The position numbers and the translations under genes are program-made. From the NCBI RefSeq assembly GCF_002149015.1, contig NZ_NGFO01000002.1:124001-188000 (forward strand): 64,000 nucleotides of DNA, read 5' to 3'. Positions 34,343-43,336 of this stretch are shown here, in pieces. The stretch comes from Gordonia lacunae (GTDB taxonomy: Bacteria > Actinomycetota > Actinomycetes > Mycobacteriales > Mycobacteriaceae). The number at the start of each line of letters is the position of its first letter. The first letter of the stretch is position 1. The notes beneath the pieces are model-generated. The model worked only from the letters and a program-made list of their open reading frames with translations. It searched no databases and had not been told where the DNA came from.

Positions 34343-35029
34343 TCACGCGTCGGGGTCACCATACGCCGCGGCGATCTCCTCGGAGCCGCGCCAGCGCGAG
34401 TAGGTCGGGCTCTGGGGCCACCCGTCTGGGGAGTCCTGCCACTCTTCCTGACGGCCGTAGGGCAGCACATCGAGTAGTCCGAACGTGAAGCCCAGCTGTT
34501 CGGTGCCGCGTCCCGTCGAGTGCCACGTGCGATAGACGGTGTCGCCGTCCCGGAGGAACACGTTCACGGCGAACCCCTCCCCCGGCGCGGCGTCGACATC
34601 GGCGGAGAAGGTCGTGCCTGCCGAGGAGTACCAGTCCATGCGATTGCCGACGCGCTCCTTGTAGGCCACGATCTCCTCGATCGGTCCGTGCGTGATGATC
34701 ACGAACCGCGCGTCGTAATCGGCGAGGTAGTCGAGCCGACTGAACTGGGTGGTGAAGCCGGTGCAACCAGGGCACTGGAATCGCGCGCCGTCGGTCCACA
34801 TGTGGTTGTAGACGATCAGCTGTGCACGTCCGTCGAAGACGTCGACCAGACGAACCGGCCCGTCGGTCCCGGTGAGGACGTAGTCGTCCATCTCGACCAT
34901 GGGGAGTCGACGACGCTGCGCGGCCACGGCGTCGAGCTCGCGGGTCGCCGCCTTCTCGCGGCGCCGCAGGTCGGCCAACGCCGCCGCCCAGGTGTCGCGG
35001 TCGGCCACGGGTGGGAGTGCCGTGCTCAT
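34343..35029 (-). CDS. DUF899 (thioredoxin-like) family protein
   Basis: The 228-residue protein is of the DUF899 family: N-terminal WAAALADLRRREKAATRELD, a redox-looking loop RFQCPGCTGFTTQFSRLDYL with CxxC, and the C-terminal DVLPYGRQEEWQDSP. The fold is thought to be AhpC/TSA-like; the enzymatic role is not established. The ATG at 35029 has GAGAGG upstream. It stands upstream of phoP on the same strand and ends 95 bases before it, so the PhoP box lies between them. Confidence 0.9.
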   Translation of the reverse strand: MSTALPPVADRDTWAAALADLRRREKAATRELDAVAAQRRRLPMVEMDDYVLTGTDGPVRLVDVFDGRAQLIVYNHMWTDGARFQCPGCTGFTTQFSRLDYLADYDARFVIITHGPIEEIVAYKERVGNRMDWYSSAGTTFSADVDAAPGEGFAVNVFLRDGDTVYRTWHSTGRGTEQLGFTFGLLDVLPYGRQEEWQDSPDGWPQSPTYSRWRGSEEIAAAYGDPDA

Positions 35030-35137
35030 GACGATGCCTCTCGCATGACGGTGCCTTTCGCTCGGTGATGACAACAGTTCACCGGGTCAGACCCGACCTC
35101 GCCCCCGAATTCATCGCAACGACGGGACGGCACCTCG

Positions 35138-35356
35138 TCAGCCGAAGAGTTCGTACACGGTCTGGAGTCGGCGAACGTGGTCGCGGACCTCGTAGAGTTC
35201 CCGGCGCGCCGACCGTTGCGCCTTCTCACCGCCGCGACCGGACTGCACAGTGTCCACGAGGGTGTCGGCGACGCGTTCCAGCTCGTCCACCAGCACCCGG
35301 GCCTGCGCCTGCGCGACGGGATCGACAGGTCGTCGCGACCGAACCATGGGTGTCAT
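35138..35356 (-). CDS. Small helical protein A of a divergent paralog pair
   Basis: The 72-residue charged helical protein contains ARVLVDELERVADTLVDTV, followed by ELYEVRDHVRRLQTVYELFG. It has no signal or membrane segment. The divergent gene 40 bases away encodes a protein with the same plan (LVELERHARFLVSRI ... ELNETYETIAALRSHYG), so the two look like diverged paralogs that may form coiled-coil partners. Starts are uncertain (ATG 35356 or 35347). Function unknown. Confidence 0.6.
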   Translation of the reverse strand: MTPMVRSRRPVDPVAQAQARVLVDELERVADTLVDTVQSGRGGEKAQRSARRELYEVRDHVRRLQTVYELFG

Positions 35357-35396
35357 CGTAGGTTCTTCGACTGTTCACCGCTGGCCATCACCATCG

Positions 35397-35681
35397 ATGT
35401 CCATGGGGGAAGCGGAATACCGGGACGCGGGCCGAGCGCAAGCCCTGATGTTCCTCGTGGAACTGGAACGGCACGCGCGTTTTCTCGTGTCACGCATCGA
35501 ACAGTCCGGCCGGCGCAGCCGGGACATCACCGGTGAGGTCGCCGAGCTGAACGAGACCTACGAGACGATCGCGGCGCTCAGATCGCACTACGGACTCGTA
35601 CGATCACCGGCGAACACGATGGTCGTCGGTCGCACGGATGCCCGCGCGCGGCACCGGCCGCCGCGGGGCTCCGTTCGATAA
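35397..35681 (+). CDS. Small helical protein B of a divergent paralog pair
   Basis: The 94-residue protein has a helical core (ALMFLVELERHARFLVSRIE and VAELNETYETIAALRSHYG) that mirrors the divergent gene at 35138-35356. A basic unstructured tail rich in Arg follows (RTDARARHRPPRGSVR), absent from the partner. ATG 35397 and ATG 35403 are both possible; no SD is seen, so the message may be leaderless. Function unknown. Confidence 0.6.
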   Translation: MSMGEAEYRDAGRAQALMFLVELERHARFLVSRIEQSGRRSRDITGEVAELNETYETIAALRSHYGLVRSPANTMVVGRTDARARHRPPRGSVR

Positions 35682-35774
35682 GCGAGATTGAGCGCCGATA
35701 GCGACGAGATGAACGGTCGGTGAATGCATCGATCGTGACGGTCCACATTGTCGCATTCCGACTAAATTGTGTGC

Positions 35775-36014
35775 ATGGATGCCAATGACGAACGTCGTCA
35801 GATCAGCGAAGTCCAGGACCGGCTCATCGGCCTCTACTCGCACCGGTCACCCCACGACGTGGCCGCCGCGGTCGAGAAGGCATACCAGCACTTCGAGGGG
35901 ACCGAGGTCCGCGACTTCGTGCCGCTCCTGGTCGAACGACGCGCCAACAAGGCCCTCGGCGGCACCGACGTGATGGCCGATCCGGCCGCCGTCCCGCCGC
36001 ACGTGGGAGAGTGA
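35775..36014 (+). CDS. Three-helix-bundle dimerisation-domain small protein
   Basis: The 79-residue protein contains VAAAVEKAYQHFEGTEVRDF and then VPLLVERRANKAL, which I recognise as the three-helix-bundle dimerisation domain found in many small actinobacterial proteins. Its role is unknown; it usually occurs alone. The ATG at 35775 lacks an SD and is likely leaderless. It stands between the helical pair and the HNH gene. Confidence 0.65.
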   Translation: MDANDERRQISEVQDRLIGLYSHRSPHDVAAAVEKAYQHFEGTEVRDFVPLLVERRANKALGGTDVMADPAAVPPHVGE

Positions 36015-36114
36015 CCTTCGGGCGGCCGAGGCCGTCCTGGTTCCATCCACAGCCACGAGGGAGCCGTAGATTCGCCGCGGAATCCTTGTCGGTACCCTGT
36101 CGTATGTTGGTCAC

Positions 36115-37740
36115 ATGCAGTTCGGGGGCGGTGACTCAGAGACGCCGGGCGAGAAGCCCGAGGCCGAGTTCGCGTTGCCCGCAGCAGTTCTGGATACCCA
36201 ACTGTCGCCCGGTGAGCTCGTCGACGTCATCACCCACTGCGCGTCGATCACGTCAGCAGCCTCCTACCGGTTACTGACCGCGGCAAGCCTGCTGCATGAG
36301 GAACGTGAACTCGACTACCACATGCGCCGCACCGAAAACCGCGACGGCCAAGCCTCTTCCGAAGCCGATCTGCACCGACACGCCGCCGACGCTGCCGCCG
36401 GGATCGACCCATATGCCCAGTTCGGGCCCGACGGCTTCGACCAAGCCACCGCCGAACTCGGTGCGGCACTGACGATCACCGCCGCCGAAGCCCGCGACCT
36501 CATCCGCACCGGCGATGTCCTGCGCTACCGGCTCATGCTCACCGGCAACACCCTCGCGTGCGGGCGGATCGACCAGCGCCGCTTCACCATCGCCATGAAA
36601 CGCACCGACTACGTGCCCGACACTGACATGCAGACCGTCGATGCCCATCTCGCCGAAGCGATCCTGGCCCGCCCACCGATGTCGACAACCCGGTTCACCA
36701 CCCTGGTCGACGCCATCGTCGCCAAACACGCCCCCGACGCGATCCGCCGCCGCCGCGAACGCGCCACCGCCGACCGCACCATCACCATCACACCCAACCG
36801 ATTCACACCCGGCCAGTCCCGCATCAGCGGCAACCTCCCGATCACCGACGCCGCCGCACTCAACGCCCGACTCGACGCGATGGCCGCCTCCGTACATTCC
36901 GACGACCCCCGCAACAAGCGGCAACGACGCGCCGACGCGATGATCGCGCTGGCCGCCCACCTCGACACCCTGCCCTGCCAGTGCCTACAGTGCGCACCCG
37001 AGCCGGCACCGATCAACCTCGACCGCCCTCAGATTGAAACCGGTTGCGATACAACCAAACCCGGCGACACCACCTCGACACCACCCGAGCCGGCTCCGGT
37101 AGCAGACGCCGCACCGCACAGGCCGGTGCCGATGTTTCACATCGTGGTCAACCTGTCGACACTGCTCGGCCTCGACGACGATCCCGGTTTCCTCGACGGT
37201 CACGGCCTGATCGACGCCGACAGCATGCGTTCGCTCCTGGCCGACGCGCGTCGCTCCTTCATCACCACCCCCGGCACCAGCCCAGCAGAGTCCACCGATG
37301 CCCGGTACGCCCCGAGCCGCAAACTGCAGAACCTTGTGCGGTGCGGCGAACTGGGCTGCACCTTCCCCGGCTGTAACCAACCGGTATGGACCACCGATCT
37401 CGACCACACCATCCCGTTCGACCACGACGCGCCCCAGACCGGCGGCGCGACCGTACGGCACAACCTCAAACCACTCTGCCGGTTTCACCACCGCATCAAA
37501 ACCTTCGGCATGTGGCGCGACTACCAGGACGACTACTTGACCGCCTGGTTTCAGTCCCCGACTGGACACACCTTCGTCGGCAACGCCTTCAACGGCCGCG
37601 ACCTGTTCGGCTACCTCGTACCTGGCCGACCCCCAGACCACCCCGCACGCAGCACACTCGCCGACCAGCGAACCGCGCGCACCACCACCCACCGTCGCGA
37701 GATCGACGCGTGGAACGCCGCCAACCCGCCGCCCTTCTGA
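36115..37740 (+). CDS. 13E12-repeat family HNH endonuclease domain protein (DUF222)
   Basis: The 541-residue protein has an N-terminal DUF222 region (LSPGELVDVITHCASITSAAS ...) and a C-terminal HNH nuclease domain at about 410-470 with CTFPGCNQPVWTTDLDHTIPF, then NLKPLCRFHHRIKTF holding the zinc Cys and catalytic His. These repetitive, multi-copy genes are a hallmark of mycobacteria and relatives; their role is unsettled, possibly mobile or selfish. The codon texture (many ACC/ATC/CAC, A-rich runs) looks unlike neighbours, which suggests separate history. Confidence 0.93.
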   Translation: MQFGGGDSETPGEKPEAEFALPAAVLDTQLSPGELVDVITHCASITSAASYRLLTAASLLHEERELDYHMRRTENRDGQASSEADLHRHAADAAAGIDPYAQFGPDGFDQATAELGAALTITAAEARDLIRTGDVLRYRLMLTGNTLACGRIDQRRFTIAMKRTDYVPDTDMQTVDAHLAEAILARPPMSTTRFTTLVDAIVAKHAPDAIRRRRERATADRTITITPNRFTPGQSRISGNLPITDAAALNARLDAMAASVHSDDPRNKRQRRADAMIALAAHLDTLPCQCLQCAPEPAPINLDRPQIETGCDTTKPGDTTSTPPEPAPVADAAPHRPVPMFHIVVNLSTLLGLDDDPGFLDGHGLIDADSMRSLLADARRSFITTPGTSPAESTDARYAPSRKLQNLVRCGELGCTFPGCNQPVWTTDLDHTIPFDHDAPQTGGATVRHNLKPLCRFHHRIKTFGMWRDYQDDYLTAWFQSPTGHTFVGNAFNGRDLFGYLVPGRPPDHPARSTLADQRTARTTTHRREIDAWNAANPPPF

Positions 37741-37752
37741 GAGGCCGCACCG

Positions 37753-38949
37753 TCACAACCCTCGCGCATACGGTGCGGCGTAGCCGGTCTTCATCGGCTC
37801 GTCGCCCAACCATGCCGCGAGTTCATCGGCCCGGGCATCGAGTGCCCGACGCGCATCCCGGGACAGCGGCTCCAGCGGGATGATGTCGATGGACGAGTCG
37901 GGGCGGCGATACCAACCGCCGACGATGCGCCCGTCCCACCAGGCGGTCTGACCGCCGTTGCCGACGGAGTCGAAGACCTGCGCGGTGTGGTTGCCGAGAT
38001 AGAAGCCGCGCTCCTTGTAGCCCATGGTGGTCGGGTCCAGTTCGGGCAGGAGCACGGCCTGCGGTTCGACCGGCCCGTCCCCTCCGCCGTCGATACCGGT
38101 GCCGTCGGGTAGATCGTCGGGCAGGACATGACCGACTCCACCGCGTTCCAGGTCGACCCGGACCGTGCCGAGTTCGGCGAGGGCCGCGCGGACCGCGGTC
38201 TTGGTCGAGCCCAGCCACCACACCAGGTCGGTCTCCGTACCGGGTCCGTAGGTTCGCAACCAACGCCGGATCAGCGCGCAGTGGCCGTCGTGGACGCTCA
38301 TCGACGGCAACGTCTCGCCGAGCCAGAGCGGCATCGAGGTCCACGCCGGTCGCGACAGATGCCAGCCCAGCCGATTCGGCCCCCGGACGATCGCCCCCTC
38401 GGCGTCGAGCATGTTCAGCACGCGCGGCCCCATCGGGGCGCGGCCCGCCCACGAGGTACCCGCGCCGTGGGAGATGTAGCCGTCGAGTGCCGGTAGCCGC
38501 TCGCGGAGTTCGGTGGAGGTCAGCGACTCGCCGCCGGCCAGTTCGGCGAGGACTGCCTGCCGGGCGGTCTCGATCCAGCCCTCGGGGTCGTCGAAGTCGG
38601 GACTACGCCGGAGGTCGCGCAGCATGTTGGTGCGTTCGGAGGCAGAGATCCGCGGCCCCAGTGCGCCGATGGACTCGGCCAGGACGTCGCGCGGGAACAC
38701 GAACAGTGTGCGCCGCATCGCGAGGTGCTTGACGAGCGTCCGATCCTCGTAGAGGGCGGTGTCGACGGAGTCGCGGGTGAAACCCGGACCGACGCGGGCC
38801 CACGCGGCCAGATGGACCGTCGACGGAGTGGTGGCGTGCAGACCCACCATGGTGGCGGCCGCCTCCACCGCGTCGGCGGCCCGCGACGAGGCGTCGAGGT
38901 GTGCCCGGCGCATCAGGCGTGCCCGGCGCTGGGCGTCGGTGATCAGCAT
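37753..38949 (-). CDS. HTH_42 winged-helix protein (AlkZ/YcaQ-like)
   Basis: The 398-residue protein belongs to the HTH_42 family: MLITDAQRRARLMRRAHLD start, HLAMRRTLFVFPRDVLAESI, and GYKERGFYLGNHTAQVFDS with the late WWDGRIVGGWYRRPDSSI. Members YcaQ and AlkZ are DNA glycosylases acting on bulky lesions or crosslinks. The catalytic QxQ/QxD segment of those enzymes lies where this protein has VGLHATTPSTVHLAAWAR, so glycosylase activity is doubtful. It ends just 12 bases from the HNH gene end (convergent). The start is the ATG at 38949. Confidence 0.85.
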   Translation of the reverse strand: MLITDAQRRARLMRRAHLDASSRAADAVEAAATMVGLHATTPSTVHLAAWARVGPGFTRDSVDTALYEDRTLVKHLAMRRTLFVFPRDVLAESIGALGPRISASERTNMLRDLRRSPDFDDPEGWIETARQAVLAELAGGESLTSTELRERLPALDGYISHGAGTSWAGRAPMGPRVLNMLDAEGAIVRGPNRLGWHLSRPAWTSMPLWLGETLPSMSVHDGHCALIRRWLRTYGPGTETDLVWWLGSTKTAVRAALAELGTVRVDLERGGVGHVLPDDLPDGTGIDGGGDGPVEPQAVLLPELDPTTMGYKERGFYLGNHTAQVFDSVGNGGQTAWWDGRIVGGWYRRPDSSIDIIPLEPLSRDARRALDARADELAAWLGDEPMKTGYAAPYARGL

Positions 38950-39429
38950 GCAGAGATCGTAGTGAGCCGTGCTGACAAGAGAATGCAACGAGCACGAGGA
39001 GGGGACGCGGGTGCCGGAGACCGCCGACCCCCGTCGACCCGGTGTCCGGCACCCGCGCGGTCGTGTGGGCCGAACGACACACAGCCCCCGACGGGCAGTG
39101 TTCGCGACACTTTCGGTGTGTCCTTCGACCGACGCAACCTGTGCGCTTCCCGACCACCGTCGAGTCGCGCCCCACAAGCAGACCCCACGAACGCGACCCA
39201 CTCCACCCCTGTTCCGGAAACCGGCACATAAACGCAGTTCAAGCGGCTAACGGACTATCCGGACCGGACAGAACCAGGTCCGGATCCGGCGGCCGGACCG
39301 CCGCCGGGAGCGGCGACGCGGGCCCGAGATGTGGCCGTCGCCACATCGGGTCGTCGATGGTGGCGCGGTGGGTTCGGCTACCGCATGATGGTGCGGTCGA
39401 ACTGTCGGGGCGAGCATGGGAACAGCTGA
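38950..39429. other. Long divergent intergenic region before the nSTAND gene
   Basis: These 480 bases separate the divergent HTH_42 and nSTAND genes and carry no ORF I trust. A perfect inverted repeat GATGTGGC-CGTC-GCCACATC at 39328-39347 lies 82 bases before the nSTAND start and could be an operator or hairpin. A CCGGATCCGG palindrome sits at about 39280-39290. No riboswitch or RNA motif was recognised. Confidence 0.45.
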
Positions 39430-42400
39430 GTGGATTTCGGAGAGGCACTCGCGCGACTGTTCGTGCAAGCCGGCCGTCCCACACTGCGGGCCTCCGCGTC
39501 CCGAGCTCGGGTGTCGGCACAACGGATCAGCGACTGGCGAAACGGCCGGCATCTCCCCCGGGACTTCGCGACCGTCGAACCGCTGCTCGTCTGGCTGACC
39601 GCGCGCGCCGTCGCCGCCGGGGCCGAGGATGTCCTGACCATCCCGCAGTGGCGCGAGATGTGGGACCGGCGGACGCCCGAGGAGACCACCGGGGCCCAGC
39701 CGTCCGCGACGCAGCACGCGCGCCCGTTCGCCGGACTGGCCACCCTCACCGCAGCCGACAGTCAGATGTACTTCGGCCGGGACGACGTCGTCGGCACCCT
39801 GGTCGACGCGATCCTGGCGGCGCGCACGGGCCCGCCCCCGCTGGCCCCCGCGTCTCGGCTCGTCGTGGTCACCGGGGTGTCGGGATCCGGTAAATCCTCG
39901 CTGCTGCGGGCCGGCCTGGCCCGGGACGCCCGGTTGCCCTCGCCCCGACTCGGCGAGATCACGCCGGACGGTCTCGTCATCGCGGAGCCGGCGGTTCCGG
40001 AGGCCACCGAGGCAGCCGAAGTCCCCGGGCCCCCGACCGAGGACGCGGTCATCGTCATCGACCAGTTCGAGAACGTCTTCTCCCTCGAGGACTCGCTCCG
40101 CGCCGAGACGCTGCGCCAGGTCGAGGAACTCGCGTCCGACACGGTCGTCGTGGTCGGCGTGCGAGCCGACTTCTTCAGCCAGTGCGTCGAGCACCCGTTC
40201 CTCGCCGACGCCTGGCAGCACCGCTGCGTGATCGTCTCGGAGATGACCCGCACGCAGTTGCGCGAGGTCATCACCGCGCCTGTCCGGCTCGCCGGCGGCC
40301 GGATCGAGACCGGACTCGCCGACGTGATGATCACCGAGCTGTACGAGGCATCGACGGGCGGCGACCGGGCCGGCCGCCTGCCCTTGCTGGCGCACGTCCT
40401 GCAGGCGACCTGGGCACGACGCAGCGGCAACCGGATGACCCTCTCCGGTTACCGGGCCACCGGCGGCATCGCCCGCGCCGTCGCCGACACGGCCGAGGCC
40501 GCCTGGGCGGCGATCGATCCGCGGCACCGGGACCTGGCGCGGGCGGTGCTGCTCGCCCTCGTGCACGTCGGTCCGGCCGGCATCGCGCTGCGCGTGCCGC
40601 TGTCCACGGTGACCATCGCGAACCGGTTCCCGCCCGAGGTCTCCACCGTCATCGACGAGTTCGCCCAGGCCAGGCTGCTCACCGTGTCCACCGACTCGGT
40701 GATGCTCGTGCACGATGTCGTGCTGACCGCGTGGCCACGTCTGGCCGAGTGGATCGCCGACGATACGGACAACCACCTGTGGCGCCAGCAGGTCGACGCC
40801 GACAGCGCGGCCTGGCTGGCCAACGGCCGGGGCCGGTCATTCCTCTACACCGGATCGCGCCTCGACGACGCCAAGCGGCGCCGGCGAGCCCTCCGCAGTG
40901 ACTATCTCCACCTGCTGAGCAGGGAGAACGACGCGTTTCTCGACGCCGCGGTCGCCATGCAGCAGCGGCGACGCCTGACCCGGCTCGGTGCGGTGTCGGT
41001 CATCGTGGTGCTGGCCATCGCGGCGTCGATCACCGCGGCGATCGGGTTCCGCCAGGCGCACGACCTCCGGCAGCAGCGCAACGCCGCCGAACGATCGGCG
41101 CTGCTGTCCCACATCGACAGCATGCAGTACTCCAACCCGTCCCTGGCGGCGCGGCTGTTGCTCATCGCGCATCAGATCTATCCCGACGACCCGACCGTCG
41201 AGAGCCGGTTGCGCGGGGCCGCGACGACGCCCCTCGTGACTCCGCTGACCGGACACACCGGCCCGGTCTACGACCTCTCCTTCGACCGGACGGGCACCCG
41301 GCTCGCGTCGGCGAGCGGCGACCGGACCGTACGCGTCTGGACGCGGTCGGGTTCGTCGGACTATCGGGAGACCGCCGTCCTGCGCGGCTTCGGCAACTAC
41401 GTGACCAGCACCGATTTCCACCCCACCCGACAGTTGCTGGCGAGCAGCAGCGGAGACGGCTCGGTCCGCATGTGGGATCTCACCGACGTGTCGAACCCCC
41501 GGCTGGCGACGACGCTGTCCCCCGGACACGGCACGGTCTACATGGTGCGATTCGCCGCCGACGGCCGCACGCTGGCCGCGTCGTCGGACGACGGCACGAT
41601 CACCGTCTACGCGGTCTCCCCGGCCGGATCGATCCGGGAGACCGCCGTGCTGCGCGGGCACACGGCCGCGGCGCGGACCCTGTCCTTCAGCCCCGACGGA
41701 CGCGTCCTCGCCAGCGGTGGCGACGACCGCACCGTCCGACTGTGGACGACCGGCGACGCACCGCAACCGCTGGGTCCACCGCTCACCGGTTTCCCGAGCA
41801 TCACCCATGCCGTCGCCTTCAGCCCCGACAGTCGCTCGCTGGCGGTCACCGGCGACAGCCCCAACACCCAACTGTGGGATGTCGCCGACCCGCGTGCACC
41901 CCGCCCGCTGAGCACGTCCCTGCCCAACAGCACCGCGGGCTCGTGGTCCATCGGCTTCGACGGTTCGGGTTCGCAGCTGGCCTCCGCCCGGGCGGACGGT
42001 CTCGTGCGGGTGTGGAACACCGCGAACCCCGGTTCGCCGACGCTGCAGTGGGCGCTGCAGACCACCTCCGAGCAGGGCTCGGTCCGGACCTTCGCCGCCC
42101 GGTTCGACCCCAGTGGCGAACAGCTCGTGTCCGGCCGGTCGGACGGGACCATCGACGTCTGGAGCCTGCCCGGCCGGACCGAACCCGACCGCGGCGGAAC
42201 GATCACCGGACTGGACACCGATGCCGCGCACCGAGTTCTGGCGACGGTCGGCTCCGACACGACGCTGAACCTGTGGACGACGTCGGGCGGCCTCACCCTG
42301 CGCTCACGAACGCCCATCCAGCGCCGCGTCAACGACCACCCGCGCGTCAGCCTCAACGGCCCCGGCACCCTGGCTGCCACGGCGAACAACAACGGTGGGC

Positions 42401-43218
42401 TCGTCGAGATCTGGGACATCGCCGACACCGCGGCCCCGCGCCGCGCCGCGGCCCTCGACCTCGCCACCCGCTATTCGTTCCCGGTCGTCTTCGCGCCGGC
42501 GGGGAACCTGCTCGCGACCGGCGACACCGACACCACCGTGGCCCTCTGGGACACCTCGGTGCCCGGCTCCCCGCGCCGGGTGGGTGCACCGCTGCGCGGA
42601 CCGACCGACCTCATCCGCAACGCCGCCTTCAGCCCCGACGGCACGCGGCTCGCGCTGACCTCCGACGACAAACGCGTCTATCTGTACGACCTCACGTCGT
42701 CGAGTCCGGACCCGGTCGACGTCGTCACCGTCGCGGCGCCGGTGGCGCAGGCCGCGTTCGACGACGACGGCGATGTGCTGGTGGTCGCCTCCCGCGACCT
42801 CACCACCTGGCGACTGCCACCGATCGGCACGGACGCCGAACCGGAACTCCTCGACCGGTACGAGGACATGTTCGCGTCGACGGTGTCGGTGGCACCGAAC
42901 CGGCTCGCGGTGGGCACCGCCACGCACGAACTGATCAGCTTCGCGCTCGGCGACGACGGCCGGCTCACCGATCGGCAACCGGTCGGGACACTGCTCGCCA
43001 CCACCGACACCACGACCACCTGGCAACTGCCGGCCGAGCTCCCGTCCGACGACGAGATCATCGCCGGTGGCGACACGACCGGGAACGTCTACCGGCACAC
43101 GCTCGATCTCGCCGTGGCCCGCGACTGGATCTGCGCGAGCACCGCGCCCCTCACCGACGCCCAGCGCGACGCCTATCTCCCGCACGTCGACGTCCGAGCG
43201 AACTGCCGTCGGGACTGA
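39430..43218 (+). CDS. HTH-nSTAND ATPase with membrane helix and WD40 repeats
   Basis: The 1262-residue protein has an N-terminal XRE-like helix-turn-helix (about 5-55, with RASASRARVSAQRISDWRNG) and an nSTAND NTPase with Walker A GVSGSGKSSLLRAG (149-162) and Walker B VIVIDQFENVF (about 207-217). A single membrane helix at about 518-540 follows, and then WD40 blades from about 610 to the end (repeats like RLASASGDRTVRVWTRSG). Such proteins couple a sensing propeller to ATPase switching, and some STANDs are anti-phage. The start is the GTG at 39430. It stands alone on its strand with a long upstream region. Function unknown. Confidence 0.9.
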   Translation: MDFGEALARLFVQAGRPTLRASASRARVSAQRISDWRNGRHLPRDFATVEPLLVWLTARAVAAGAEDVLTIPQWREMWDRRTPEETTGAQPSATQHARPFAGLATLTAADSQMYFGRDDVVGTLVDAILAARTGPPPLAPASRLVVVTGVSGSGKSSLLRAGLARDARLPSPRLGEITPDGLVIAEPAVPEATEAAEVPGPPTEDAVIVIDQFENVFSLEDSLRAETLRQVEELASDTVVVVGVRADFFSQCVEHPFLADAWQHRCVIVSEMTRTQLREVITAPVRLAGGRIETGLADVMITELYEASTGGDRAGRLPLLAHVLQATWARRSGNRMTLSGYRATGGIARAVADTAEAAWAAIDPRHRDLARAVLLALVHVGPAGIALRVPLSTVTIANRFPPEVSTVIDEFAQARLLTVSTDSVMLVHDVVLTAWPRLAEWIADDTDNHLWRQQVDADSAAWLANGRGRSFLYTGSRLDDAKRRRRALRSDYLHLLSRENDAFLDAAVAMQQRRRLTRLGAVSVIVVLAIAASITAAIGFRQAHDLRQQRNAAERSALLSHIDSMQYSNPSLAARLLLIAHQIYPDDPTVESRLRGAATTPLVTPLTGHTGPVYDLSFDRTGTRLASASGDRTVRVWTRSGSSDYRETAVLRGFGNYVTSTDFHPTRQLLASSSGDGSVRMWDLTDVSNPRLATTLSPGHGTVYMVRFAADGRTLAASSDDGTITVYAVSPAGSIRETAVLRGHTAAARTLSFSPDGRVLASGGDDRTVRLWTTGDAPQPLGPPLTGFPSITHAVAFSPDSRSLAVTGDSPNTQLWDVADPRAPRPLSTSLPNSTAGSWSIGFDGSGSQLASARADGLVRVWNTANPGSPTLQWALQTTSEQGSVRTFAARFDPSGEQLVSGRSDGTIDVWSLPGRTEPDRGGTITGLDTDAAHRVLATVGSDTTLNLWTTSGGLTLRSRTPIQRRVNDHPRVSLNGPGTLAATANNNGGLVEIWDIADTAAPRRAAALDLATRYSFPVVFAPAGNLLATGDTDTTVALWDTSVPGSPRRVGAPLRGPTDLIRNAAFSPDGTRLALTSDDKRVYLYDLTSSSPDPVDVVTVAAPVAQAAFDDDGDVLVVASRDLTTWRLPPIGTDAEPELLDRYEDMFASTVSVAPNRLAVGTATHELISFALGDDGRLTDRQPVGTLLATTDTTTTWQLPAELPSDDEIIAGGDTTGNVYRHTLDLAVARDWICASTAPLTDAQRDAYLPHVDVRANCRRD

Positions 43219-43247
43219 ATGCCGTTGCCCGGCAGGTGACCTCGACA

Positions 43248-43323
43248 CGCGGCGTCCTCGCTGCGCTCGGTCGACGCTGCTCGGCCAGCGGGGGCGCGGC
43301 GTCCTCGCTGCGCTCGGTCGACG
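43248..43323. repeat. 29-bp direct repeat at a convergent junction
   Basis: CGCGGCGTCCTCGCTGCGCT and the following CGGTCGACG occur identically at 43248-43276 and 43295-43323. They lie between the convergent nSTAND and carboxylesterase genes. This is another junction-type repeat, different in sequence from the CTCCCTGAGG and GGTTGAGC families. Confidence 0.85.
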
Positions 43324-43336
43324 GGGTCACGCTGCC

